Assembly: GCA_037349315.1 (NCBI GenBank)
Contig: JBAIAC010000014.1
Span: forward strand, 27,691,001 to 27,755,000
From: Chelydra serpentina
Lineage: Eukaryota; Chordata; Testudines; Chelydridae
DNA: 64,000 nt
Direction of reading: 5' to 3'
The notes under the pieces were generated by a model. It did not search any database and was not told where the DNA came from. It saw nothing but the letters and a program-made list of their open reading frames with translations. Position 1 is the first letter of the stretch. The number at the start of each line of letters is the position of its first letter. Both the position numbers and the translations under genes were made by a program. Below, piece after piece: positions 22,537 to 33,211 of the stretch.

Positions 22537-24041
22537 GGCCCAGTCTACACTAAAAATTATGTCAGTATAACTACATTGCTCAGGTGTGTGGAAAATTCAC
22601 ACTCCTGAGCAAAGTAGTTTTACTGTATGACGGGTTGTCACTCCTGGGGTAGAGTTTGGGCCCTGCGCCCCCTTTAACCTCCCAGCTGGGCTGGCCTTTC
22701 CTACACTGCTCTTTTGGTGACTCACAGCCTCTTCAGGACCTGTAGTCAACCAACATGACAGCAGCTGGCACCACTCCCCCAAACTGAAAAACCTGAGTGC
22801 CTTACTCAAAGACAGGCAGGAAACAACAGTCAATTTTCCAGCTTCTCCACCCTGCACCCTTGCTGGAGTAAAACCCAAAAGTATACCGTCTTACACTGCA
22901 CAGGTATCTGTACAATGTAAGCTCCTTTATATATGGTTCGCCTTCCCCTCACTGTGGGAAGGGTATGCAACAGCCTTTGCTCACAGAGCTGAGATTCTCC
23001 CCAAACACTTCACTTAAAGGCACACTGGGTTGGATAAAACACAAAAACAAGTTTATTAACTACAAAAAAGATAGATTTTAAGTGATAGCAAACATATCAA
23101 AGCAGATTGCCTAGTAAATAAACAAAAGAGCAAACTAAGCCTAAGATATTACAAAGATTGGATATGAATTAGCAGTTTTTCATCCTGACTGATGATACTA
23201 TCAGGCTTTCACATTCTAAAGGCACAAGCTGCATTTGCTTTGCAGCTTGGGCTCCCCACTCTTGTTCCAAGTCCTTTTCTTTTGGAACTTGTCTCAGGTG
23301 TTGAGTTGTGGGGGAGTGAAGAACAACCGATGATGTTCCTATATAAGCTGTTCCATATGGCAGGAGCCCTCTGTTTCAAACTTGTTTCCCAGACCAGTTT
23401 GTGGAAAAATACAGGAACTCAAAATGGAGTCCAGAGTCATGTGGTCTGGTTACATGCCCTTGCAGAGTCATAGCAGCCATTACTTACAGGCTGTCTGGAG
23501 CATTCTCAGGAAGGCTCGCCCGATGGGGATAAGCTTCTTCTAAGGCCTATTGTTTTTTTCCTAATGGTCCATTGCCCTGAATAGTCCTTCACAACCAGCT
23601 ATCTAGGTTGGAAGCATTTTGCCTCGTGGGTGTCACATTTGAAATACAGATACAACAAATACATAGTCAATATTTATAACTTCAGATACAAAAGTGATAC
23701 ATGCATACACGGAGAATAATCATATTCAGCAAATCATAACTTTCAAATGACACCTTACATGACCCATCTTGTACAAAATGCATCATAATTATGCCATAAT
23801 CATATCATCATAATATTATTATGATGCATATAGGGTGTATTATCACATACTGACCTTACCTCTAGTGTTGATAGTGCTATGTCAAGGGAGGGCTTCTCCT
23901 GTCAACATAACTGCCGCCTCTCGGGCAGATGGAGAACCTACACTGACAGGAGAAGCTCTCCGATCGGCAAAGGTAGCGTCTTCACTAAGTGCTACAGTAG
24001 CACAGCTGCAAAGCAATAGTGCTGTAAGTGTACATAAGTCC
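22537..24041. mobile_element. PIF/Harbinger MITE, split by an LTR
   Basis: The ends are GGCCCAGTCTACACTAAAAA on the left and, in reverse complement, GGACTTATGTACACTTACAG on the right, flanked by TTA on both sides (22534-22536 and 24042-24044), the usual Harbinger target duplication. The MITE itself is about 280 bp (22537-22625 and 23853-24041). Its interior has GGGCTTCTCCTGTCAACATA and the inverse ACAGGAGAAGCTCTCCGATC. Confidence 0.85.
22626..23847 (-). mobile_element. Solo ERV LTR inserted in a Harbinger MITE
   Basis: It is flanked by the direct repeat TACTG at 22621-22625 and 23848-23852. Removing it rejoins a normal MITE sequence. Read on the minus strand it begins TGTGATAATACACCCTATAT and contains a polyadenylation signal in AGTTAATAAACTTGTTTTTG (about 23058-23040). 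The minus-strand 3' end reads ...CCCGTCATA rather than an exact CA, so one or two terminal bases have changed or the edge is off by two. No internal retroviral genes. Confidence 0.75.
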
Positions 24042-24044
24042 TTA

Positions 24045-26419
24045 GAAAAATATACAATTTTTCTTCAAGTCACTTCAGTCTTTTACCTAGTACAACAGAT
24101 TTTTAGGCAAGTGCTTAGCATACATGTTTGGTTCCAGGTTTATGCAATGCCATGAAAAGAGTTGCCACCACAAAAGTTCCTGAAAGAAAGCTCCATCCCT
24201 ATTTTCAGAAATAATTAGATAAGTCTCCTATGGAATTCTGATTAACTTATCTGTGAAAAGGAACTATGGTGGTGTCTGTAGAAAAATGAAATTCCCTATA
24301 GGAATGGACTTGTGAAGTTATGCATGGGAATCTAAGAAAAATGTAATAATGTGCATTACTTCTTGCAGAAGGCAATGCTTCAGAATCTACAGAATAAAAA
24401 TCATTGCCATATCACTCATCTCTGTCGCTATATAAAAAAATAATCCAAGGTGTAATTCTGGACTACCAAGAAAGCAGAGCAATAGAAAAGGAAAAATTTT
24501 AGTCTAAACATGTCTCCTATGTTCTCAGTATGGACATTCCACACAAGACCTAAATATGTATAGCTTGGCTGAATGACAATGATTAAATAAGAGGACATAA
24601 TAACATTCTACAAGAATTAAAGCAGCAAGCTCAACAAGGAATTAGACCCCTTCCCCCCCACCACCCACTTCAGTGGTGCTACTCACAGTACTTAAAGTTA
24701 AAAACATGCAGGATCAGGGCCTTAAAATAAAAGACTGGTTCAGGAGAGTCATAATGGAACATAATAGGTTCCTACAACACACATTAAAAATGTTTAGCCA
24801 AAATAAGTAAGAGCCACATTTTTGCTAATAATCTTAGGTATGTGAAGGGCTTTTTCATATATTTTATCAAATTGTTGATATACATTGATATTAAATCAAA
24901 GTTTATTGCCATTAGTGTAGAAAGAAATAAAGTTATAACAGGACTTAATCCAGTTGCCGATGCTCAGCACCAATCTGTATCAAATGTTGAAGTCAGGGGG
25001 GTACTATACTTCTATTTCTGGAGAAAGAGAATCAAAAGTTATTTTCATGTCTTGCTAATGCAGCCTGCCAAGAGATTTCTATTGTGATTCCACTGATGAG
25101 TAATGCATGAGCTAGCAGATGTTTTTAAGCCATGAAGATAACAAGGAAGTTGAGATTGAAGATAAGAGAATAAAAGAGAGGCGAGAAAGACATAGGATGA
25201 CAAAATTATTCAATTTATATAGAGTAAAATATTTTTATATTTTAATTTTTTTCTGAACAAATCTCTCAACTAAAAGCTACACCACAGATCTCCAGCACTT
25301 ATTAACTCTGTTATATAAATACAAAAATATACCTCCTCACAATGTAGTAATTTCCAACAGAAAGAAGTCCATAAGGTAATTTGTTCTTCAATGTAGACCA
25401 ACTTATTCACAGTAACTGAACTAAAATGTATTAAATAAGGAAATATTAATAAAATGCTGGTTCATTCAAATGGCCTCTCTCAATAATGAAATCTACATTT
25501 CAATGCACTATGGTCTAGATCATCCATTCCCATGGCCGACCTCCTATCCTGCCCACTTTTCCCCTGGTATGCCCAGTCTCCGACCCCTCCCTCAGTGTGT
25601 ATCCAGGCCTTTAGAATGCCCTCTATAGGGTCCAAATGAGGAAGAAGGTGGTGCATGCAGGAGGGAGAAGAGCCACTCAAGGGGGATCCACTCCCTGAAC
25701 AGATTAAAATTTATTCTTTCTTAATAAAAACTAAATTGACACAGTACTGGGTTTAATTTAAGAGCTGAATGATTCAAAGTGTTTCTTTGTTACCCAGCAA
25801 GGACTGAATCTGACAAATAACCAGGCAAGATGACCCAAATCTGGTACAGACTATGTAAAGTCTCACTTTACAGACCATTTCTAGTGAAAATGGATGCATA
25901 GTCTACAAATATAAATCTTGGCAAAAGCATTATTGGGTGGTCAAAGCCAGAATTTTGAAATAATTAAATCTTGTAGCCTTGAATTATGTACACAAAAATT
26001 AGGCAGCACGGGGCTATTATACAACATCAGAAACAATGCACTAAGGGTCATGAATCTCAGGAGCACAATGTCTAGTAGAATACTGTACAAGCCTACCAGA
26101 TATTCTTTCTGTATAGACTAAAATGTCACTTTTCCTTCACATATAAATAGGAGCAAACTTTTGTCTTTCCAAGCAGGGAATTTTGACTTGCACAGGCAAG
26201 CCGTGGCAACTTAAAGTTTGACTCCAGTGTTAGCATGTCTAGAATATTTCACAACACCCAGGATGCTTAATGTGCTTATCCTATTTGAATAAGTAGTTTT
26301 AGTCATTCATCTATAAATCTGAAGCAATGAGTGAAAAATCCGATAAACATACATAAAAGTAAGCATAAAATGGGAGGTTTCACTGTGAAACTGTATCAGA
26401 TACATTTGAGATGAAAAAG
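24045..26419. other. Intronic AT-rich DNA, no gene seen
   Basis: No exon and no named repeat. The stretch 25480-25690 is somewhat GC-richer, without recognisable content. Confidence 0.5.
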
Positions 26420-26800
26420 ACATTTAGAGCATCTAGTCCCTTATCAATGTAGCTTTTTTTTCTACAGGATAATTTCTAGGACTTTTTGTCCAGTCTAGGT
26501 TTAAATGTCCCAAAAGACAGGGCTTTCACCACTTCCCTTAACTGACCATTCAATACTCCTATGGATCTCACTTTCAGTAATTTTTTCCTTAATATTCAAG
26601 CTCATTTTCCCTTTATATTCATCCCATTACTGCCACAACCCATGTGTCACTAAATTCTGTATTATTGCTATTTATATGCTTCAAAACTTTGTAAAATATA
26701 CAAACAGAATACTACATTCCAAGCACACTCTTAATGTTTACAAATATTATATATTTATATTTGATACTTCTGATTATGTAGCTCCAAATCACATTGGCCT
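26420..26800 (-). mobile_element. CR1 LINE fragment, old
   Basis: TTGTCCAGTCTAGGTTTAAA, GGGCTTTCACCACTTCCCTT, TGGATCTCACTTTCAG and TCATCCCATTACTGCC follow the reverse complement of the CR1 C-terminal/3' region in the right order. Divergence is high. Confidence 0.65.
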
Positions 26801-28145
26801 CTTTTTATTTCTATATGGCTGTACAATCTGGCAGATAGGATTTTCAAAGATACCTAAGGGTTTATCTAATTTGATCTCCACTATCATCCCTAGGTCTGTG
26901 CTAGAATTACAGCGTTCCAGGTTTCTCCCTACCACTGCATAACACAGTCATTTGTGATTTGTCTTACACATTTATATTTGCATTCTCGTCCATCTGTGGA
27001 ACAATTGGTATGCAAAATGTCTGCCTCCTGTGCATCTTAGGAGCTCTGTCAAAATGGAACCTTGACAGTTTGGCAAAAGGAGAAGGAGAACTCGTCAGGG
27101 TGGGCTGTTTTTCCCTTGAGGGCTGTAAGAGTTGGTCAGCTGGGAATGTACCTACACTAAGCTCCAGCAGACCTGACACTCTGCTTTGGCAAACTTTCCC
27201 AGCAGCAGCCTTAGGCCTAGCCCTACCCATTTTGGACTCTCGGGAGCCTCCTCTCCCCTAATTCCTTTCACTTACTGCTTACTACATGACACTTAAAGAA
27301 GAAAAGATGCTTAGAGCCTAGTTGTGGTAGCAGACAGCTGAAACACTGGGGAACTTGGCAGGCTGTGCTAGCTTGGTCTGTGATAGGAAGAAGGTTTGTA
27401 GCAGAAACAGGCTTATGGATTGTAAGGAGAGTTTCTCTTCTATTCTTGCCCCCCCCCACACACACACACAGATATTTTTGGGGTTCTGCCACATAATTGA
27501 GGCCTGATGTGTCACTTTGTACAAGAGGCATTGGCTATGTTTAACAAGTAGCACTGTAAAAAGTACCAACTATCTATGAGGTTATTAAAAACTGCCATAG
27601 GCTTGAAAGACCAATTTCTGTGCCTTTTGAAGTTAATTAAAATTCTTGTGTGCTTACACAATGCAAAGCAACTCACTAGAGTCCCCTAGTAGGTTAAGAA
27701 CAAACAGAATACTGCAGATATCGGTGCCATCAGTAGCACAGGAATAATAAAAATTAATGATGCATTCATGAACTTTGAGAAATACAAGTGTTAATAACAT
27801 TTGTGTTTATTTTAAAAAGGTAATAATTTAAATCAAAGGATGACTCAGATGCATCAAGGTATTATCTTCTAATTTCTTCTATATTCAATAATTTAGAAAC
27901 TCATTTTACATCTCTTCTTTTTTCAGAAAAGCCATCAGTTCTATTCAGCTCAAATTTGCCTCTGTGGCTCATGGAAGCTATAAAAGCTATACAGTTGCAA
28001 GGGCTATACTCAATTTCTAAGTAGTAGTTAACCACTCATAAGTGGCCTCAGCAGAGGATAGACAGTTCAAGACCAGAGAGCTGTGGTGCACAAGCAAAGG
28101 GTGGCTCATTTACAGTGTATGAACTCTCCTACCAGCACTTCATAA
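26801..28145. other. Intronic DNA, no gene seen
   Basis: It contains a C-run plus short CA repeat at about 27450-27471 and no recognisable gene. Confidence 0.5.
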
Positions 28146-28489
28146 GATATGTCTACACTGCAATGTAAGATTGGGCTCACATTCAGGCTCAAGCCTAACC
28201 CCCCTTCCATCCACACAATGATGCTAACCCAGGGCTTGGACCCAGGGTCACAGAACCTTGCAGGCATGCAAGGTCTATGCCCAGGTCAAGTCCTGCCCCA
28301 AGGTTCGAACCCTATCATTTTGCAGTGTAGACACAGCCCTGCTTGACTCAGGTCCTGGGAGTCCTGCAAAATGTATCACACAATCCCATGGGCCAAGTTC
28401 CTTTGTCCTCTCTAATCCAAGAATCTTAAATCTACTCTGTGGAAAATGGAAGCAACCACTCTTGGTGTACTGCAGCCGCTCAGTGAGTC

Positions 28490-28910
28490 AGCATTAACCC
28501 CTCCATTGTCTTCTGACCACTGAGCTACAAACACCATCAGAGAGCCTTCTGTGTTTGCAATGGAGATTGAACAGAAGAAGCCTTTTGCAAATTGTGCTGC
28601 CTCATGGTCATGGGAGCACAGCCTGATCTCTGGTGCAAGGCCAGCAAAACTGTGGACTTTACTAGGAGTACCAGAAATGACCATGCATACTAGCAAATAA
28701 TGAAGAAGCTGGAAGTTTTGCAAACTTACTGGACCGGTGACCAGTGCAGGGAACAGGTTAAGTGCCTCAAGACTGAGTACCAGAAAACCAGCATAGGAAC
28801 TGATGTGAGCCAGCAGCAGAGGATTCTGGGTCCATACCCGGAGGAGCTGATCTAACACTCCCTCACCCCCAAGGAAAGATACAGATTTTGCTGGGGCCAT
28901 TGCAGTTTCT
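28490..28910 (+). pseudogene. Harbinger Myb/SANT-like protein, first part (decayed)
   Basis: The recognisable block is at about 28650-28810: VDFTRSTRNDHAY, then QIMKKLEVLQTYWTGDQCRE, then QVKCLKTEYQKT. This matches the Myb/SANT helix-turn-helix pattern of the Harbinger accessory protein, in which WTxxQCRxxVKxLKxEY is the third helix. In active elements this protein binds the transposase and the transposon ends and carries them into the nucleus. Stops and frame changes on both sides of the block show that the gene is dead. The hAT MITE downstream separates it from the second part at 30.3 kb. Confidence 0.5.
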
Positions 28911-29079
28911 TAAATATAACAACATTATATTGTCATGTCTGTAGATAGGTGCCTCTGTAACCATTTACAGTCTATTGAGCTGCCTAGAAACAGTGAACTC
29001 TGTGAGTATGTTTGGGGAAATGTGTTGCATTCATAAATCTAGTCCATTTCAGTTACAGGTAGTCCATGCAGTCAATAGG

Positions 29080-29610
29080 TAGGCTGACCATATTTCCTTG
29101 AGACAAAAACGGGACATTGAGATGGCAAAAACAGGAAGGGGAGACAAGGGGCAGCCGCAACAAGCCACCCCTCGTCTCCCCGCTCAGCAGCTCGGCGGGG
29201 AGACGAGGGGCAGCCGCAACAAGCCGCCCCTCGTCTCCCCGCTCAGCAGCTCGGCGGGGAGACGAGGGGCAGCCGCAACAAGCCGCCCCTCGTCTCCCCG
29301 CTCAGCAGCTCGGCGGGGAGACGAGGGGCAGCCGCAACAAGCCGCCCCTCGTCTCCCCGCTCAGCAGCTCGGCGGGGAGACGAGGGGCAGCCGCAACAAG
29401 CCGCCCCTCGTCTCCCCGTTCAGCAGCTCGGCGGGGAGACGAGGGGCAGCCGCAATAAGCCAGCGTTCAGTTTTTTACAAAAAAATAAAAACTATATATA
29501 GTTTATTAAAAACGGGACAAAATTGACATTTATATTAAAACGACGGGACGGTCGGGAAATATGAAAAAAACGGTACTGTCCCGTTTAAAACGGTACGTAT
29601 GGTCAGCCTA
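29080..29610. mobile_element. hAT MITE made of hairpin minisatellite
   Basis: The ends are TAGGCTGACCATA and its inverse TATGGTCAGCCTA, flanked by a perfect 8-bp duplication TCAATAGG (29072-29079 and 29611-29618), which supports hAT. About 60% of the element is a 59-bp tandem array. The subterminal parts are AT-rich with repeated ACGGGAC/GTCCCGT motifs (29109, 29512, 29541, 29577). It lies inside the Harbinger element and is therefore younger. Confidence 0.92.
29138..29461. repeat. 59-bp tandem repeat, 5.5 copies, each a hairpin
   Basis: Successive units are nearly identical, each shifted by exactly 59 bp. Every unit contains GCGGGGAGACGAGGGGC and its exact inverse GCCCCTCGTCTCCCCGC separated by 14 nt, a 17-bp perfect stem, plus an 11-nt spacer TCAGCAGCTCG. 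Differences among copies are single bases (GACAAGG in the first, GTTCAG in the last). The proline/arginine-rich open frames across it are by-products of the period. Confidence 0.97.
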
Positions 29611-30257
29611 TCAATAGGTGACAAAATCATTTGTTCCAAATATGACTATGGTTTGAAATTTTGTCCAGCAATGTGCTGAGGGTGAGGACGCAGAAGGCTT
29701 TGGATTTCAACATGTTTACATGTAGTCATAAAAGGTTAAGCATATAGAAGCTAATGCATCATCCTGTTGATTCCCTCATGAATTCTGACCCAATCCTGGA
29801 TGCTGACAGCTGAGTGCTGATAATTTTTTCTGAAGCAGGAACTCCAGATAGTCATATTTCGGGGAAGGGCATATTGTCATGGGCCACCTTGGTAGCTGAC
29901 CATACCACACCACTCATAGTTATGCTGTTTGGTCACTATATGTTTGAATTCTTCACCTGCATATCCAGGTTTTGTAGCACTGCCACTGACAGAAGTCTCT
30001 CCCAGCTCTGCTCCCCAAACCTAAGTAGTTTTGCAATCTTAAAAAAATGCAAAGCTGCTTTTTTTAAATTTTAGAACTTATTGTGCTTGCAATTCTTTCA
30101 TTGCGATTAACCAGGCTACGTCCAGGGAGCGTCTGTGCTCTGTGGCATCCTTCTTACACTATATTACAGTTCAGTTTGTAAAAGGATCATTTTATGTCCT
30201 TGAAATTCTGCAAATATTTTTTTCTATGTTGCTGCAGTAAGCTATTTGAGATAATAA

Positions 30258-31230
30258 CCCTCTGTGTTTTGTCCTGTTCCAGGCCCCTCAACCTTTGCTG
30301 GCTGCAGTACCTCCTCAGCTTGTCCACTCTGTAGCAGAAATGTAGCTTCATGGACTGTTCAAAAAGGAAGTGTTTCCATGATGAATTTATGGTTGGAGTT
30401 TTGGAGAGGGCCAACAAGCAGATCCAGTACCAAAGACAGAGGGACAGCATGCTGCAAGGCAAGAGGAAAGCTCAGGTTGGCTGCACAACGTGAGGACAGG
30501 GTTTCAGCATGGGAGCAGGCATTTACTTCTAGTTCTGGGAACAGGAATAGTGCGTAAGGGAGGGGGACAGAGCTCAGCAGAAAGAGCTGTTTCAGTGGCT
30601 CGTATCACTAATGACTCCACAAGTAACAGCTCCTGCTGCATCACCCACAACACAGCTTGAGTCCCCTGAGTGCTACCCTGTGTGGCAGTTCAGAAGCAGC
30701 TTGGAAGACTCCATGGCTGGGTGGACCATGCAACTGGGCCCCATGAGTGGCTGGGCAGGACAGCTTTGCCCCATGCAGCCCTCCATATTGACCTCCCTCC
30801 TGCAGTGTCACATACATGGCAAATGGGGAAAAGAAGAGAAAGGAGAACAGGCATAGCCAACTTGTGCCTCCCCATATTGGGGTGTCACAAGCTAACGGGG
30901 AGGACTCATGACCTCACCACATGTCTCCTCCCTGCCCCGCCCCTTTCACTCCCCACCCGGGCCTGCTGCTGGGGGGCACTTGACCCAGCATGCCTCCCTG
31001 ATGTATTGTCTCTGAGAACAGTTGGCCTGGGACATGCCACAGTAGGGGGCTTGTGTCTTGTACATGGTTTCACTGTTTGCACTTGTTCATGCACTTTGAG
31101 TTTTTATTTATTTATATTTTTATTTTCTGTAAGGTTCTGTTGTTACGGGGGGTTTGGTATGGTAATGGCCTGCCTGGGAATGGGCGAATGTTGTACTTTT
31201 CTAATATATGTTTATAAATAAAGTTCTTTA
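30258..31230 (+). pseudogene. Probable C-terminal part of the Harbinger accessory gene, with poly(A) signal
   Basis: After a pyrimidine-rich acceptor-like stretch ending TGTTCCAG (about 30283) a frame is rich in charged and Gln residues (around 30400-30500: KTEGQHAARQEES), as in the coiled C-terminal half of this accessory protein. Proline/serine-rich sequence follows with several stops. AATAAA in TTTATAAATAAAGTTC lies at about 31216. The position, between the Myb block and the convergent transposase, is right for this superfamily, but homology is weak by eye. Confidence 0.35.
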
Positions 31231-31450
31231 TTTAATCAAGAAAATGTATTTCTCTGACTGTTTCACATCATATGATGTGTATTCGAAATAATAAAGGTAA
31301 ACACATAATCAGGGACAATTAGGAATTAGAACACAAAGGCTATCCCTCAATATAATTACCTATAGCAATTCATACTTTAATCACTTCCTTACATCAATCC
31401 TTACTTTGAATAACCTCCCAACCCCCATTTCATAAGTGGCCATGCCATTC

Positions 31451-32610
31451 TTAAGTAAATTGCATGGCACTAAAACTGCCACACACATCCCCAAGCACCC
31501 TACTCCTCCCCACAGTCAATGAGTTCCCATACCCCACCACAAGCACATTCATAAAGGTGCTATTTCCCTTCTTCCATTGAGCCATGAAAGTCCATAATGA
31601 GGCAGTACAAAGCATCCCTGTCTCCTGTTGCCTGGGGGCATCCAGCTCCAGCTGTGTAAATGCACTTTGTGGCTGAGCGTACCCGTTCAGAGGCCACTCA
31701 CTGTCATAGGTCCATTCAGGGGGAAATGGCTCACCTCTGGCTTCACAAACATTGTGAAGAGCACAGCAAGCCATAGTGATGCAGACAGCATTGATGACAC
31801 TGGCAACCAAAGAGGTCTGTAAACATCTCAAATGGGATTTCAATCTGCCAAAAGCACATTCAACAACTATTCTGCACCTGTTGAGAGTGTAATTAAAACA
31901 GCTTTTGCCAGGGCCTCTAAAATTAGGGGATGGTTTTAAAACCAAGGCAAAAGGGGGAATGTGGGGTCCCCCAGAATAATGGTGGGGACAGTAACTTCAT
32001 TTATGACAATGTCATTTGGTGGGAATAGTGTCCCAGCTTGTCCATGTATGTAGACTCCTGATCAGTGGAAAACCCTGGCATAATGAACTTTTCCAGTGCC
32101 ACCTACGGAAACGTTCATAAATTGCACTCTGTGGTCCTCGAGGGCCTGAATAACAATGGAGTAGCACCCTTGCTGTTTCTGTGCTCCTTGAGGAGGGCAA
32201 ACTATGGGCACACAAGTCCCATCAATGGCCCCAGAGCAGTTTGGAAACCCCATTCTCTTAAAGCCAGCAATGACTTCAGGCATATCTTTTATGCCTGCCA
32301 CCTTGGGGAAACCACACACCTAATTTCCTCAGAAACCTCCATGACCACAGTTGACTTTCCAACACCAAACTGATCTGCAACAGCTTCCAGACCACTATAG
32401 CATTGCTTACAGACTGGCAAGGGTGGCCTCATGCTTGTCTCTTTATGCTGAAGGGTCAGGACAAGCTGCTCACAAATTTCCAGAAATGTAACTTTCTTCA
32501 TGCGAAAGTTCTAGAGCCACTGTTGGTCATTCCAGGTCTGCGTGATGATGTGCTCCCACCAGTCTATGCTTGTGGTCCTGCTCCAGAAGCATGGTCTACA
32601 TAGGGGGCAT
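31451..32610 (-). pseudogene. HARBI1-type transposase, decayed
   Basis: Read on the minus strand in three frames. N-terminal helices with MKKVTFLEICEQLVLTLQ and ADQFGVGKSTVVMEV are at 32501-32320. The first catalytic Asp is in GAIDGTCVPI (about 32245-32215). The second DDE position reads GKVHYARVF, where the family has HDARVF, so the Asp is replaced by Tyr. The third acidic residue is in RIVVECAFGRLKS (about 31880), followed by CCALHNVCEARGEPF. At least two frameshifts (near 32065 and 31940) and a stop separate the blocks. The encoded enzyme would have cut and pasted the element into TWA sites. It cannot be active here. Confidence 0.88.
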
Positions 32611-33211
32611 CGGAGACTGTACCAAGTATACTGGGAAGCATCATCCAGTTTCAGTATTCCTCTTCCTCTGCCTTCTCCTCCTCCTGCTCACGCTCCCTCA
32701 TAAGCTCTGTCACATGCCTCTGGTGGATCAGAAAATGTTGCTGAAATGTCGATCAACATCTCACAGAAGCTCTGCCCATTCCCTGACACAGGAATGAACA
32801 CACAAGCAAGATAAATTCTTCAGAAAGTGCCTTCTCCATGTTTCTGGCTGTGGTAGCTGGTAGCCGTCATTGACCAAAAATGACTGCTCGGCAGAATGTG
32901 TTGGTAGGCTGTTCAAGTTTCCTGTAATGTGCAAAGTGGACAGTCTGGTTTTCCCCACTATGCACCACGGTGAAAGGGCTAGAGTGAACACATTTCAAGT
33001 GGGCGCTAGGGAGTCTGGGACATGGTTGGTTTGACTCAGCTCTGAGTATTGCAGTGTGGATGCCAGAGCCCCAGGTTCAAGTTCAGGTTAGAAAATTCTT
33101 AATTTAGAGTTAATACTCAGTGTAAACACTCAAGCCCTGGTTGTCTAACCCAAGGTAAGTTGACTCGAGCTCCACTGACCGATGGTTTACATTGCACTGT
33201 AGACAACCTTA

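Larger units (their letters stand above)
28146..33208. mobile_element. PIF/Harbinger transposon, about 5.1 kb, decayed
   Basis: The left end is GATATGTCTACACTGCAATG and the right end, in reverse complement, is GGTTGTCTACAGTGCAATGT. They are bounded by TAA on the left and TTA on the right, a near-match to the TWA target duplication. Subterminal copies of TGCAGTGTAGACA/TGCAGTGTGGATG occur at 28322 and 33048. Inside are a decayed Myb/SANT gene on the plus strand and a decayed HARBI1-type transposase on the minus strand, the convergent arrangement of this superfamily. A 531-bp hAT MITE sits at 29080-29610. Confidence 0.85.

Noticed and set aside
28412..28900. 162-codon minus-strand frame in the Harbinger element
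   Set aside because: The opposite strand carries the Myb/SANT block; the minus frame is its shadow and shows no family features.
29098..29526. 142- and 113-codon Pro/Arg/Gln-rich frames (repeated RGDEGQPQQ / SPLSSSAGRRG)
   Set aside because: They are translations of the 59-bp hairpin array. Because 59 is not a multiple of three, the units pass through all three frames and stay open by composition, not by coding.
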